Origin: JANMEX01 sp041751995
Lineage (GTDB): Bacteria; Pseudomonadota; Alphaproteobacteria; Rhizobiales; Rhizobiaceae
DNA: 52,431 bases
NCBI GenBank assembly: GCA_041751995.1
Contig: JBGSHY010000064.1
Coordinates: forward strand, 1 to 52,431
Direction: 5' to 3'
Part shown: positions 35,976-45,393 of the stretch, in pieces
Layout: the number at the start of each line of letters is the position of its first letter
Numbering within the stretch: the stretch's first letter is position 1
Notes under the pieces: generated by a model
What the model saw: the letters and a program-made list of their open reading frames with translations, nothing else
Told to the model about the DNA's origin: nothing
Database searches by the model: none
Made by a program: the position numbers and the translations under genes

Positions 35976-37556
35976 ATGAATCAGATTCTCAAATCCACAT
36001 TTGCAGCAGGCGCGCTGGCGCTTCTGCTTGCTGGGTCGGCTTCGGCTGTCACGCTCAATATGCACAATGGCGGCGATCCGACGTCGCTTGATCCGCACAA
36101 ACTCTCCGGCGATTGGGAAAACCGCATTGCCGGCGATATTTTTGAAGGGCTGGTGACTGAAGACGCTGGCGCCAATCCCGTCCCCGGCCAGGCCGAGAGC
36201 TGGACTGTTTCAGACGACAAGACGGTCTATACATTCAAACTTCGCGACGGCATTTCCTGGTCCGATGGCAAGCCAGTGACTGCGAGCGACTTCCTTTTTG
36301 CGTTCCAGCGGCTGTTTGATCCAAAGAATGCTGCGGAATATGCCTATCTGCAATTTACCATCAAGAATGCGGCCGCAATCAATGAAGGCAAGATCACCGA
36401 CATGGCGCAGCTTGGCGTCAAGGCGATTGACGACAAGACGCTGGAGATCACTCTGGAGCAGCCGTCGCCCTATTTTATCGGCGCGCTGACGCATTACACC
36501 GGCTATCCGCTGCCCAAGCATGTGATTGATGCCAAGGGCGCTGATTGGGTCAAGATCGAAAACATTGTCACCAACGGCGCGTACAAGCCGACGGAGTGGG
36601 TGCCGGGCTCGCATGTTCTGGCGGTTAAGAATGACAAATACTACGGCGCGGCTGGCGTGAAGATCGACGCTGTCAAGTTTGTGACGCTGGAAGACAATGC
36701 GGCGGCCTTGAAGCAGTATCGCGCCGGTGAATTCGACATTCTGACGGATTTCCCGAAAGACCAGTATCAGTGGATTCAGGAAAACCTGCCCGGTCAGGCG
36801 CATGTCGTGCCTTTCGCCGGTCTCTACTACTATGTCATCAACTCGACCAAGCCGCCGTTTGACAATGCGAACGTGCGCAAGGCGCTGTCGATGGCAGTCA
36901 ACCGCGAAGTCATCGGACCACAGATCCTGGGCACCGGCGAACTCCCGGCCTATTCCTGGGTGCCGCCCGGCATGTCCGGATATGGTGATCCGGTCATGGT
37001 TGACTGGAAAGACCTGTCTTACGGAGACAAGGTTGCCGAGGCCAAGAAGCTCCTCGCTGAAGCCGGCATCACCCCTGAAAAGCCGCTTAAGGCGCAGCTT
37101 CGCTACAACACCAACGACAACCACAAGCGCATCGCCGTGGCGATTGCCTCGATGTGGAAGCCGCTTGGCATCGACATCGAACTCTACAACACCGAAACCA
37201 AGGTGCATTACGATGAAATGCAGCGAGGTCTTCTCGAAATCGGCCGCGCCGGCTGGCTTGCCGATTACAATGATGCCGACAATTTCCTGTCGCTCTTGAA
37301 GACAGGCATCGAACACAATTACGGCAAATGGAGCAATGCTGACTTCGACAAGCTGATCGAAGACGGCAACAAGGAACAGGATCAGGCCAAGCGCGCCGAG
37401 CTGTTCCACAAGGCCGAGAAAATCGCGCTCGATAACACGGCAGCCATCCCGATCTACTACTACCTCTCCGAGAACATCGTGTCTCCGAAGATCAAGGGGT
37501 TCCAGGACAACGCGTTCGACATTCACCGCACGCGCTGGCTCGAAAAGACAGAATAG
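35976..37556 (+). CDS. peptide ABC transporter substrate-binding protein (OppA-like)
   Basis: This periplasmic solute-binding protein of the SBP_bac_5 family has 526 residues. A signal peptide at 1-24 ends in SASA. The mature part starts VTLNMHNGGDPTSLDPHKLSGDWENR. Further family segments include KLRDGISWSDGKPVTASDF and the NAVRKALSMAVNRE-like block near 300. It resembles OppA/MppA more than the dipeptide group. The ATG at 35976 follows GGAGGT at 35964-35969. It leads the operon with the permease and two ATPase genes. Confidence 0.94.
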   Translation: MNQILKSTFAAGALALLLAGSASAVTLNMHNGGDPTSLDPHKLSGDWENRIAGDIFEGLVTEDAGANPVPGQAESWTVSDDKTVYTFKLRDGISWSDGKPVTASDFLFAFQRLFDPKNAAEYAYLQFTIKNAAAINEGKITDMAQLGVKAIDDKTLEITLEQPSPYFIGALTHYTGYPLPKHVIDAKGADWVKIENIVTNGAYKPTEWVPGSHVLAVKNDKYYGAAGVKIDAVKFVTLEDNAAALKQYRAGEFDILTDFPKDQYQWIQENLPGQAHVVPFAGLYYYVINSTKPPFDNANVRKALSMAVNREVIGPQILGTGELPAYSWVPPGMSGYGDPVMVDWKDLSYGDKVAEAKKLLAEAGITPEKPLKAQLRYNTNDNHKRIAVAIASMWKPLGIDIELYNTETKVHYDEMQRGLLEIGRAGWLADYNDADNFLSLLKTGIEHNYGKWSNADFDKLIEDGNKEQDQAKRAELFHKAEKIALDNTAAIPIYYYLSENIVSPKIKGFQDNAFDIHRTRWLEKTE

Positions 37557-37566
37557 CATGGACATT

Positions 37567-37594
37567 GCCCCTTCCCGGCTTGCCGGGGAGGGGC
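37567..37594 (+). other. stable hairpin between the opp binding-protein and permease genes
   Basis: A 12-bp stem (37567-37578 with 37583-37594, one G-U pair) closes a CTTG tetraloop, 10 nt after the binding-protein stop. There is no T run. Such intercistronic hairpins usually protect the upstream mRNA, so binding protein can be made in excess over the permeases. Confidence 0.75.
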
Positions 37595-37604
37595 GTTCAA
37601 CGCC

Positions 37605-38528
37605 ATGTTCTCTTATGCATTCAAGCGATTGCTATCCACCATCCCGGTCCTCTGGATCGCGGTGACACTGGCGTTTTTCGTGTTGCGGCTTGCGCCAGGA
37701 GGCCCGTTTGACGGCGAGCGTCCGCTGCCGCCGGCGATTTTGAAAAACCTTGCCGCCCATTATAATTTGGACAAGCCGCTGGTTGAGCAATATTTGATCT
37801 ATGTCGGCAACGTGCTGCAGGGCGACCTCGGCCCATCTTTTGTCAACGAGGATTTCTCGGTCACAGAACAGCTGATGATCGGTGTGCCGTACACCTTCAC
37901 GGTCGCGTCGCTGGCCATTGTGCTTGCCGTCATCATTGGCGTTGCCGCCGGCTCCATCGGAGCGATCTATCAAAACAAGCTGCCGGATTACATGATCGGG
38001 TTTGTGATTCTCACAGGTCTTGTTTTGCCCAATTTCCTTGTCGCGCCGATCCTGCAGCTGGTGTTTGGCGTCAAGCTCGGCTGGCTGCCTGTGGCAGGAT
38101 GGGGAAACGGCGCCCTGCGCAATCTCGTGCTTCCGGTGATCGTGCTCACGCTGCCGCACGCAGCGCGGATATCGCGCCTCATGCGCGGCTCAATCATTGA
38201 AGTCATGAACGCCAACTATATCCGCACCGCCCGGGCCAAGGGCATCGGCCCGCGCCTCACCGTCATGCGCCACGCGATCAAACCTGCCTTGATGCCGGTG
38301 GTGTCTTACCTTGGCCCTGCGGCATCCTATCTGCTCACCGGCTCGCTGGTGGTGGAAACCGTGTTCGGCCTGCCTGGCATCGGCAAATATTTCATTACCG
38401 CCGCGCTCAACCGCGACTATGGCATGGTGCTCGGCACGGTCATTTTCTACATGGTTCTGATCATCATCCTCAACCTTCTCGTCGACGTCGCGTACGCCTT
38501 CCTCGATCCGAAAGTGAGAACGCGATGA
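37605..38528 (+). CDS. peptide ABC transporter permease (OppB-like)
   Basis: The 307-residue inner-membrane protein has six predicted helices, the first at about 10-30. The N-terminal FAYKRLLSTIPVLW-like start is typical of the DppB/OppB group. The EAA-type loop with YIRTARAKGIGPRLTVMRHAIKPALMPVV (about 205-232) contacts the ATPase. Its stop overlaps the start of the OppC-like gene (ATGA at 38525-38528). Confidence 0.95.
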   Translation: MFSYAFKRLLSTIPVLWIAVTLAFFVLRLAPGGPFDGERPLPPAILKNLAAHYNLDKPLVEQYLIYVGNVLQGDLGPSFVNEDFSVTEQLMIGVPYTFTVASLAIVLAVIIGVAAGSIGAIYQNKLPDYMIGFVILTGLVLPNFLVAPILQLVFGVKLGWLPVAGWGNGALRNLVLPVIVLTLPHAARISRLMRGSIIEVMNANYIRTARAKGIGPRLTVMRHAIKPALMPVVSYLGPAASYLLTGSLVVETVFGLPGIGKYFITAALNRDYGMVLGTVIFYMVLIIILNLLVDVAYAFLDPKVRTR

Positions 38529-39439
38529 CCGGCCTCACTCCACGCCGTGATGATTTCGCGGCTGATCTGGAAGCCGAAGCGCTGACCGGCAAGGCGCGCT
38601 CGTTGACCGGCGATGCGCTTGCCCGTTTCCTGCGCAACAAGGCAGCGATGGTGTCAGTCGTCATGTTGACACTGCTCATTCTGGCGGCACTGATCGGCCC
38701 GTATCTGCTGCCGTTCAACTACGAGGAACCGGATTGGGCGGCCTTCCGCGTGCCACCGTCGTGGGAAAGCGGCCATTATCTCGGCACCGACCAAAATGGC
38801 CGCGACCTGATGGCGCGCGTTCTCTACGGCACCCGCGTTTCGCTCGCCGTGGCACTGATCGCCACGCTGGTCTCGGTGATTATCGGTGTGTTTTATGGCG
38901 CGGTGTCCGGCTATCTCGGCGGGCGCACCGATATGGCGATGATGCGCTTTGTCGATATCATGTATGCGCTGCCTTACATCCTGTTCGTCATTTTGCTGAT
39001 GGTGATCTTTGGGCGCAACGTCTACCTGCTGTTCGCCGCCATCGGTGCGCTGGAATGGCTCACAATGGCGCGCATCGTGCGCGGGCAGACGCTTTCGATC
39101 AAGGAACGTGAGTTTGTTGAAGCGGCCCGCGCTGCCGGCCAGACTCCGTTCAAGATCATCCGCAAGCACATCATCCCGAACCTTGCCGGTCCGGTCGTCA
39201 TCTACGCCGCACTTACCGTTCCGGAAATCATCGCCACTGAAAGTTTCCTGTCCTATCTCGGCTTTGGCGTGCAGGAACCGCTGACGTCGCTCGGCACACT
39301 CATCGCCGAAGGTACGGAAGTGTTCGAAATCCTGCCTTGGCTGCTGCTGGGCCCCGGTTTCTTTCTGGTGACACTGCTTCTCAGCCTCCTGTTCATCGGC
39401 GACGGTCTGCGCGACGCCTTCGATCCGAAGGACCGCTGA
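38525..39439 (+). CDS. peptide ABC transporter permease (OppC-like)
   Basis: The 304-residue protein has a cytoplasmic N-terminus with an OppC N-terminal region (about 25-70), followed by five to six helices. The segment GTDQNGRDLMARVLYGTRVSLAVAL is diagnostic for the OppC/DppC group. The EAA loop is EFVEAARAAGQTPFKIIRKHIIPNLAGPV (about 196-224). It overlaps the OppB-like stop and is followed by the OppD-like gene after 1 nt. Confidence 0.95.
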   Translation: MTGLTPRRDDFAADLEAEALTGKARSLTGDALARFLRNKAAMVSVVMLTLLILAALIGPYLLPFNYEEPDWAAFRVPPSWESGHYLGTDQNGRDLMARVLYGTRVSLAVALIATLVSVIIGVFYGAVSGYLGGRTDMAMMRFVDIMYALPYILFVILLMVIFGRNVYLLFAAIGALEWLTMARIVRGQTLSIKEREFVEAARAAGQTPFKIIRKHIIPNLAGPVVIYAALTVPEIIATESFLSYLGFGVQEPLTSLGTLIAEGTEVFEILPWLLLGPGFFLVTLLLSLLFIGDGLRDAFDPKDR

Positions 39440-39440
39440 C

Positions 39441-40421
39441 ATGGTTGCCCCGCTGTTTGAGCTGAAAGACTACTCAGTCAACTTCAAGACGCCCGAAGGC
39501 TCCGTTCCCGCCGTGGACCGGATGAACTTGTCAATCAATCCCGGCGAGCGCCTCGCCATAGTCGGCGAATCCGGGTCCGGCAAGAGCCAGACCTTCCTTG
39601 GCGCGCTTGGGCTGCTCGCCCGCAACGGCACGACCGCTGGCGCGGCGCTGTTTGAGGGCACCGACCTCATCGGCATGAAGCCGAAGGAGCTCGACACGAT
39701 CCGCGGCCGTGACATCACCATGGTGTTCCAGGACCCGATGACCGCGCTCAATCCGGTGCTGCGCATCTCGCGTCAGCTGACCGAAATCGTCGAGGTCCAT
39801 ACCGGCGCGACCAATGCCGAAGCCTCGCGGCAGGCGCTGGACATGCTGGCCAAGGTTGGCATTCCCGACCCCGAAAAGCGCTTCAACGTCTATCCTCACG
39901 AACTTTCCGGCGGCATGCGCCAGCGGGTGGTGATCGCGATGGCGCTCCTCAACCGACCAAAGCTGCTCATCGCCGACGAGCCGACCACGGCGCTCGACGT
40001 CACGGTGCAGGCGCAGATCCTTGATCTCTTCCGCAATCTCACCTCCGAACTGGGCGCGGCACTGGTGATCATCACCCATGACATGGGTGTTGTTGCGGGC
40101 ATCGCAGACCGGGTGGCCGTGATGTACGGCGGGCGACTTGTTGAAGAGGCTCCGGTCGATGCGATATTTGACGCGCCGCAGCACCCCTACACGCGGGCGC
40201 TGCTCAATTCGATTCCGCGCCCGGACAGGCCGGTGTCCGAGATGCAGGCCATTCCCGGCCGCCCGCCAAATCTGTTGCGCCTGCCGAAGGGCTGTGCCTT
40301 CAGTCCGCGTTGCTTGTCCCGAAGCGAACAGTGTCTCAACGCTCGTCCGGACCTGCTGCCCAGCGGACAGGGCCGCCGCGTCGCCTGTTTCAATGCGCTT
40401 GGCGCCGGAGATGCGGCATGA
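39441..40421 (+). CDS. peptide ABC transporter ATP-binding protein (OppD-like)
   Basis: The 326-residue ATPase has Walker A GESGSGKS at 42-49, the Q-loop in VFQDPMTALNP, and the signature LSGGMRQRVVIAMALL. Walker B is LLIADEP followed by TTALDVTVQ. A C-terminal oligopeptide/dipeptide domain with several cysteines (CAFSPRCLSRSEQC) is near 280-305 and may bind an iron-sulphur cluster. Its stop overlaps the OppF-like start (ATGA). Confidence 0.95.
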   Translation: MVAPLFELKDYSVNFKTPEGSVPAVDRMNLSINPGERLAIVGESGSGKSQTFLGALGLLARNGTTAGAALFEGTDLIGMKPKELDTIRGRDITMVFQDPMTALNPVLRISRQLTEIVEVHTGATNAEASRQALDMLAKVGIPDPEKRFNVYPHELSGGMRQRVVIAMALLNRPKLLIADEPTTALDVTVQAQILDLFRNLTSELGAALVIITHDMGVVAGIADRVAVMYGGRLVEEAPVDAIFDAPQHPYTRALLNSIPRPDRPVSEMQAIPGRPPNLLRLPKGCAFSPRCLSRSEQCLNARPDLLPSGQGRRVACFNALGAGDAA

Positions 40422-41398
40422 GTGACGCGCTGCTGACGGTCGATCATCTGACCACGCAATTTTCCATCCGCTCCGGCAAAATGTTCGGCAAGGCACTGAC
40501 GCTGACGGCCGTCGATGATGTTTCGTTTGAGCTCAGGCCTGGCGAGACGCTTGGCATTGTCGGCGAATCCGGCTCCGGCAAATCGACCATTGGCCGCTCG
40601 GTTCTACGGCTCGTCGAAGCGCAAAAGGGCAGCGTCGTCTGGCAGGGGCGTGACCTGCTGAAACTTTCAGACGAGGAGATGCGCAAAGCCCGCCGTGACA
40701 TGCAGATCATCTTTCAAGATCCGCTCGCCTCGCTCGACCCGCGCATGACGGTCGCCGACATCATCGCCGAACCGCTGCAGATCGCCGAACCGGATTTGAC
40801 TCGCAGCGAGCGGCTTGAAGAGGTGCAGAAGATCATGTCGGCCGTCGGTCTCGCGCCGGAGATGGTCAACCGCTATCCGCATGAGTTTTCCGGTGGCCAG
40901 GCCCAGCGGATCGGCATCGCCCGCGCGATCATCACCAAGCCGAAATTGGTCGTGTGCGACGAGCCTGTCTCGGCGCTCGACGTTTCGATCCAGGCGCAGA
41001 TCATCCAATTGCTTAACCGACTGCGCGCCGAACTTGGCCTGTCACTGATCTTCATCAGCCATGACCTCTCGGTCGTGCGGCTCGTATGCGACCGTGTCAT
41101 GGTGCTTTATCTCGGACGCGTCGTCGAATCTGGTCCTGCAGGGGAGGTTTTCAACAATCCCAAGCACCCCTATTCGCAAGCCCTTCTTTCGGCCGTGCCG
41201 CTCCCGGACCCGAAGCTCGCCCGCCTGCGCAAACGCGTTGTCCTGCAAGGCGATCCGCCTTCGCCCATTAACCCGCCGTCCGGCTGTGTGTTTCGCACAC
41301 GGTGTGTTTATGCCAAGGATGTGTGCGCTGCAGAGCGTCCGGCGCTTCAGGGCGGCGAACACAAGGCGGCCTGTCATTTTACAGGTCGGCTGGGCTGA
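40418..41398 (+). CDS. peptide ABC transporter ATP-binding protein (OppF-like)
   Basis: The 326-residue ATPase has Walker A GESGSGKS at 49-56, the Q-loop FQDPLASLDPRM, the signature FSGGQAQRIGIARAI, Walker B LVVCDEPVSALDVS, and the H-loop FISHDLSVVR. The C-terminal domain again carries a Cys cluster (CVFRTRCVYAKDVC). The ATG at 40418 overlaps the upstream stop. The longer frame from 40310 lies wholly inside the OppD-like gene and is rejected. It is the last transporter gene, and the FAH-family gene starts 101 nt later. Confidence 0.95.
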   Translation: MSDALLTVDHLTTQFSIRSGKMFGKALTLTAVDDVSFELRPGETLGIVGESGSGKSTIGRSVLRLVEAQKGSVVWQGRDLLKLSDEEMRKARRDMQIIFQDPLASLDPRMTVADIIAEPLQIAEPDLTRSERLEEVQKIMSAVGLAPEMVNRYPHEFSGGQAQRIGIARAIITKPKLVVCDEPVSALDVSIQAQIIQLLNRLRAELGLSLIFISHDLSVVRLVCDRVMVLYLGRVVESGPAGEVFNNPKHPYSQALLSAVPLPDPKLARLRKRVVLQGDPPSPINPPSGCVFRTRCVYAKDVCAAERPALQGGEHKAACHFTGRLG

Positions 41399-41499
41399 TC
41401 TCGCCTGGACACCAGTCTGCGCTCATCGCGATCCATCCTTGAGTTTTTGTCGCCTGCCGGTAAGGGTGTGCGTCAAAATCGAAAGCAGCGGGTGCAGAC

Positions 41500-42639
41500 A
41501 TGATCCAAATTCCATCTGACGGCCTTTTTGTTGGCCGCGTCTGGCGCACCGGCGTGGGCCCGTGCCTTGTCACCGTGCGGGATGCCAATATTTTCGACAT
41601 CACGTCGCGAGATGCGCCGACGATGCGGGATCTGCTGGAATTGGAAAATCCTGCCGCTTTCGTCAGGGGGCAAGCCGGGATCAGGATTGGCAGTCTTGCT
41701 GATATCGCAGCCGATAGCCTTGAGGCTTCCGGCGACACCACGCGGCTTCTATCCCCGAATGACCTCCAGGCGGTGAAGGCCTGCGGCGTCACATTTGCCC
41801 GCTCAATGATCGAACGGGTGATTGAAGAACGCTCGGCGGGCGACCCGAAACGCGCCGATGCCATCCGTGCCCGCGTCAAGGATGCGATCGGCGAGAGCCT
41901 TCGCAATCTGGTTCCCGGCTCGGCTGAGGCAGCCGAGGTCAAACGACTGCTGATCGCAGAGGGGCTTTGGTCACAGTATCTTGAGGTCGGCATCGGCCCT
42001 GATGCGGAGGTGTTCACCAAGGGCCAGCCACTCTCCGCTGTCGGTTATGGCGCGACGGTCGGACTGCACCCGATCAGCAAGTGGAACAATCCGGAGCCGG
42101 AAGTGGTTCTCGCCGTCAACAGCAAAGGCCGGATCACCGGCGCGGCGCTCGGCAATGATGTCAATCTCCGCGATGTCGAAGGACGCTCGGCCCTGCTGCT
42201 CGGCAAGGCGAAAGACAACAACGCCGCCGCTTCCATCGGCCCGTTCATCCGCCTGTTTGACGAAACCTTCTCGCTCGATGATGTCCGTGCACTGGAATTG
42301 TCGATGACCGTCACCGGTCTGGACGGTTTTGAGCTGACTGGCCGCTCCTCCATGGCCGAAATCAGCCGCGACCCTGCCGATCTTGCTGCCCAGACCTGTG
42401 GCCGCCATCATCAGTATCCTGATGGCTTCATGCTCTATTGCGGCACGATGTTCGCCCCTGTCGCCGACCGCGATGGCCCTGGCCTTGGCTTCACCCACCA
42501 TATCGGCGATATGGTCACCATCGAAACGCCGGCGCTCGGCCAATTGCAAAACACTGTGCGCCTGTCGACAGAGGCGCCGGAATGGACTTTTGGCACGGCG
42601 GCCTTGATGCGCAATCTTGCAGGTCGCGGGCTGATATAA
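41500..42639 (+). CDS. FAH-superfamily 2-keto-3-deoxy-pentonate dehydratase-like protein (XylX-like)
   Basis: The 379-residue protein has a C-terminal FAH fold. From residue 90 onward it recalls Caulobacter XylX (2-keto-3-deoxy-D-xylonate dehydratase) very closely: KACGVTFARSMIERVIEERSAGD, GLWSQYLEVGIGPDAEVFTKG and NNPEPEVVL. The likely metal ligands are Glu199, Glu201 and Asp220. The end RNLAGRGLI is also shared. By family it removes water from a 2-keto-3-deoxy-sugar acid to give 2-ketoglutarate semialdehyde. No pentose dehydrogenase or aldonate dehydratase is nearby, so its pathway is unclear. It may be co-transcribed with opp genes. Confidence 0.85.
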   Translation: MIQIPSDGLFVGRVWRTGVGPCLVTVRDANIFDITSRDAPTMRDLLELENPAAFVRGQAGIRIGSLADIAADSLEASGDTTRLLSPNDLQAVKACGVTFARSMIERVIEERSAGDPKRADAIRARVKDAIGESLRNLVPGSAEAAEVKRLLIAEGLWSQYLEVGIGPDAEVFTKGQPLSAVGYGATVGLHPISKWNNPEPEVVLAVNSKGRITGAALGNDVNLRDVEGRSALLLGKAKDNNAAASIGPFIRLFDETFSLDDVRALELSMTVTGLDGFELTGRSSMAEISRDPADLAAQTCGRHHQYPDGFMLYCGTMFAPVADRDGPGLGFTHHIGDMVTIETPALGQLQNTVRLSTEAPEWTFGTAALMRNLAGRGLI

Positions 42640-42659
42640 GGCGGCATTCGGCTGAATGT

Positions 42660-42736
42660 TGGTGATCCCGACTGGATTCGAACCAGTGGCCTAAAGTTTA
42701 GGAAACTTTCGCTCTATCCACCTGAGCTACGGGACC
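42660..42736 (-). tRNA. tRNA-Arg (CCT anticodon)
   Basis: Read on the minus strand this is a 77-nt cloverleaf with encoded CCA. The acceptor stem is GGTCCCG with CGGGATC. The anticodon stem AAAGT/ACTTT closes the loop TTCCTAA with anticodon CCT, which reads AGG. The T arm holds GGTTCGAATCC. It lies between the FAH-family gene and the REP-like repeat. Confidence 0.96.
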
Positions 42737-42851
42737 GATTGGCGTGACATAGCCGGAAACGCCAGCGCCGCCAAGAATTTTCAGGAAGGGACGAAGTTGT
42801 CCAACTGAGATATTTTGAGAAACCGTCATGCTGGTGCAGTTGGTGTCATTT

Positions 42852-42901
42852 TCGAGAACCGGAGTGGAGCGTACTTTGAGTACGTGAGCACCGGAAGCGC
42901 A
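42852..42901 (-). repeat. REP-like palindromic repeat, copy 2 (inverted)
   Basis: The reverse complement aligns with the unit at 23217-23266 over its whole length. The palindromic core here is CGTACT/AGTACG with a 3-nt loop (42870-42884). It sits in the gap between tRNA-Arg and the M20 gene, close to the 3' end of that gene. No gene is seen in 42737-42946. Confidence 0.8.
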
Positions 42902-42946
42902 GAAAATTGCATCAAATGCCCGGCAGGGCGGATTTATCGAAAGATC

Positions 42947-44107
42947 TCACGCCAATGCCGTCTCCGCAAGGCTCACCCAGTAGCTGATGCCGTGCGGGAT
43001 GGCGTCGTCATTGAAGTCGTAGTCCGGGTGATGCAGGAAGGCCGAATCGCCATTGCCCATGAAGATGAAGGCGCCCGGGCGCTCTTCAAGCATGTAGGAG
43101 AAATCCTCGCCGCCCATCACCGGCGCGACATTGGGGTTTACCTTGCCCTTGCCTGAGACGGATGTCGCCACCTTGACGGCAAAATCGGTTTCCGCCGGAT
43201 GGTTCATCGTCACCGGATAGCCGCGGCTGATGACGACATGCGCCTCTGCGCCAAACGTTTCAGCTGTCATGTTGGCGACATGGCGCAGGCGCTTTTCGGC
43301 GTCTTCGCGCACTTGCCTGTCAAGCGTGCGGAACGTGCCGCGCAGCTGCGCGGTCTGCGGAATGACATTGTGCGCATCGCCAGCGTTGAAGCAGGTGACC
43401 GACACCACCAGCGCCGAAACCGGATCGGTCGAGCGCGAGACGATGGTCTGCAGCGCGGTGATCATGTGCGCGCCGACCATCACCGGATCGATCGTCAAAT
43501 GTGGCATGGCCGCGTGGCCGCCCTTGCCGGTGATGGTGATGTTGAATTCGTCTGTCGCCGCCATGATGCCGCCGGAGCGGATGGCGAATTCGCCTAGCGG
43601 AAGGCCCGGCATATTGTGCAGGCCATAGACCTCGCGGATGGCGAAGCGGTCCATCATGCCGTCACGCACCATTTCGCGCCCGCCGCCGCCGCCCTCTTCG
43701 GCTGGCTGGAAAATCACCGCCACCGCTCCATGGAAATTGCGGGTCTCGGCCAGATGCCGCGCTGCGCCGAGCAACATGGCGGTGTGGCCGTCATGGCCGC
43801 AGGCGTGCATTTTTCCGGGCACTGTCGAGGCGTGCGGCAAGCCCGTCGTTTCCCTGATCGGCAGCGCGTCCATGTCGGCGCGCAGGCCGATCACCGGCCC
43901 ATCGCCCAGCCTGCCCTTGATCAGGGCGACCACGCCGGTGCGGCCAATGCCGGTCACAACCTGATCGCAGCCGAAAGAAGCCAGTTTTTCGGCGACGAAT
44001 TTTGCTGTTTCATGCACGTCAAACAGGATTTCCGGATTGCGGTGCAGGTGGCGGCGCCAGCCGGTCACTTCCTCCTGCATTTCCACGGCACTGTTCAAAA
44101 GCGGCAT
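42947..44107 (-). CDS. M20 family metallopeptidase (amidohydrolase, hippurate hydrolase-like)
   Basis: The 386-residue enzyme has the M20D aminoacylase/hippuricase pattern. RADMDALPI and MHACGHDGHTAML hold metal ligands, the QPAEEGGGGG segment has the catalytic Glu, and APVMGGEDFSYML lies near the C-terminus. It hydrolyses an N-acyl amino acid or a related amide. The ATG at 44107 is preferred, while a TTG six codons upstream is possible. It lies next to the REP-like repeat and is divergent from the D,D-carboxypeptidase gene. It is separated from the amine cluster by the opp operon, so a shared pathway is doubtful. Confidence 0.92.
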   Translation of the reverse strand: MPLLNSAVEMQEEVTGWRRHLHRNPEILFDVHETAKFVAEKLASFGCDQVVTGIGRTGVVALIKGRLGDGPVIGLRADMDALPIRETTGLPHASTVPGKMHACGHDGHTAMLLGAARHLAETRNFHGAVAVIFQPAEEGGGGGREMVRDGMMDRFAIREVYGLHNMPGLPLGEFAIRSGGIMAATDEFNITITGKGGHAAMPHLTIDPVMVGAHMITALQTIVSRSTDPVSALVVSVTCFNAGDAHNVIPQTAQLRGTFRTLDRQVREDAEKRLRHVANMTAETFGAEAHVVISRGYPVTMNHPAETDFAVKVATSVSGKGKVNPNVAPVMGGEDFSYMLEERPGAFIFMGNGDSAFLHHPDYDFNDDAIPHGISYWVSLAETALA

Positions 44108-44238
44108 TGCACACCTGATGTCCAAAAATTTTCATTTCTTGCGGCCTATTCCCGACTGCCATCGCGACGCCACATAGTCTAGATAGAGCCTCCGCGCGGC
44201 GGCGTGAAGCCATCGCGGCAAACAATCAGGCATCAAAT

Positions 44239-45393
44239 ATGCGGCATTCCGGCATCAAGGCTTGGCGAAATTTGACAGGTGCGCTGCTCAGTGCGGCAAT
44301 GGTCATACAATCCGGCTCGGCTTTCGCTGGCGCATCGCTGGTTTTTGACGTGCAAACAGGTGCGGTCCTTGAACAGAACAATGCGTTTCAGCGTTGGTAT
44401 CCGGCCTCGCTTACCAAGCTGATGACCGCCTACATCACTTTCAGCGCCATCAAAACCGGCAGGCTGACGCTTCAGTCGTCAGTCAGAATCAGCGCGAATG
44501 CGGCCAAACAGCCGCCAAGCAAGATGGGCTACAAGCCGGGCAATGAGCTCACACTCGACAATGCGCTCAAGATCATGCTGGTCAAATCCGCCAACGACAT
44601 TGCTGTCGCCGTTGGTGAGGCTGCTGGCGGGCCGAACTACCCTGATGCGATGAATGCCGCTGCTGCCAAACTTGGCATGACCGGCTCGCATTTTGTCAAC
44701 GCCAATGGCCTGCATTCACCCCAGCATTATTCCACGGCGCGTGATCTTGCCATACTCACTCGCGCGCTGCGCACCGAGTTTCCCGAGCTTTCGTCCTACT
44801 TCAAGGTTGAGGCGATCAAGTATGGCGATCATCTGGAGCGCAATTACAACATCCTGCTGGGCCGGTTTGCCGGCGCGGATGGCATGAAAACCGGCTTTGT
44901 CTGCGCCTCCGGCTTCAACCTCATTGGCTCGGCTACCCGTGACGGGCGCACGCTTGTCGCGGTCGTTCTGGGAGAAAAGAGCCAGGTCGGGCGTGCGGAA
45001 AAAGCAGCGGATTTGTTGGCCAGCGGGTTTTCGGCCCCTGCGGCTTTCGGCGCGACCCTGGATACGCTCAAGCCGTCGAATGACCAGAACAAGCCGGTGA
45101 TCGACATGCGAGAGCAGGTCTGTTCCAAGCAAGCCGAGGCCGACCGGTGGGACGGGCGTGATATCGAGGGCAAGGTTGTCTTCAAAACCGCCAATTTGCG
45201 CCCGATGGAGCGCGAGCCCGTCACTGTCGCCGTCGGACTGATGCCGACAACCACCGCCGACGGCTGGCCACTGAACGTTCCCGTGCCGAAGCCCCGCCCG
45301 GAATACACGCCCGCAAGCTTGAAAAAGCCTTTGCAGGATGCCGAACTGCGGCCTGCCATTCCGGCCACCGTGAAAAAGAAAAAGAAGAAATGA
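44239..45393 (+). CDS. D-alanyl-D-alanine carboxypeptidase (S11 family)
   Basis: This 384-residue exported penicillin-binding protein trims the terminal D-Ala from peptidoglycan stem peptides. A signal peptide ends at about residue 30. The SxxK motif is SLTK with Ser57 and Lys60, the SxN motif is SAN at 117-119, and the KTG motif is at 217-219. A C-terminal extension (about 265-384) rich in Pro and Lys ends in a run of lysines and replaces the usual PBP5 membrane anchor. Its stop overlaps the start of the CobW-type gene (ATGA). Confidence 0.93.
   Translation: MRHSGIKAWRNLTGALLSAAMVIQSGSAFAGASLVFDVQTGAVLEQNNAFQRWYPASLTKLMTAYITFSAIKTGRLTLQSSVRISANAAKQPPSKMGYKPGNELTLDNALKIMLVKSANDIAVAVGEAAGGPNYPDAMNAAAAKLGMTGSHFVNANGLHSPQHYSTARDLAILTRALRTEFPELSSYFKVEAIKYGDHLERNYNILLGRFAGADGMKTGFVCASGFNLIGSATRDGRTLVAVVLGEKSQVGRAEKAADLLASGFSAPAAFGATLDTLKPSNDQNKPVIDMREQVCSKQAEADRWDGRDIEGKVVFKTANLRPMEREPVTVAVGLMPTTTADGWPLNVPVPKPRPEYTPASLKKPLQDAELRPAIPATVKKKKKK

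Noticed and set aside
36210..37565. 451-codon open frame on the minus strand opposite the OppA-like gene
   Set aside because: The plus strand carries the signal peptide and solute-binding motifs. The minus frame has no recognisable domain.
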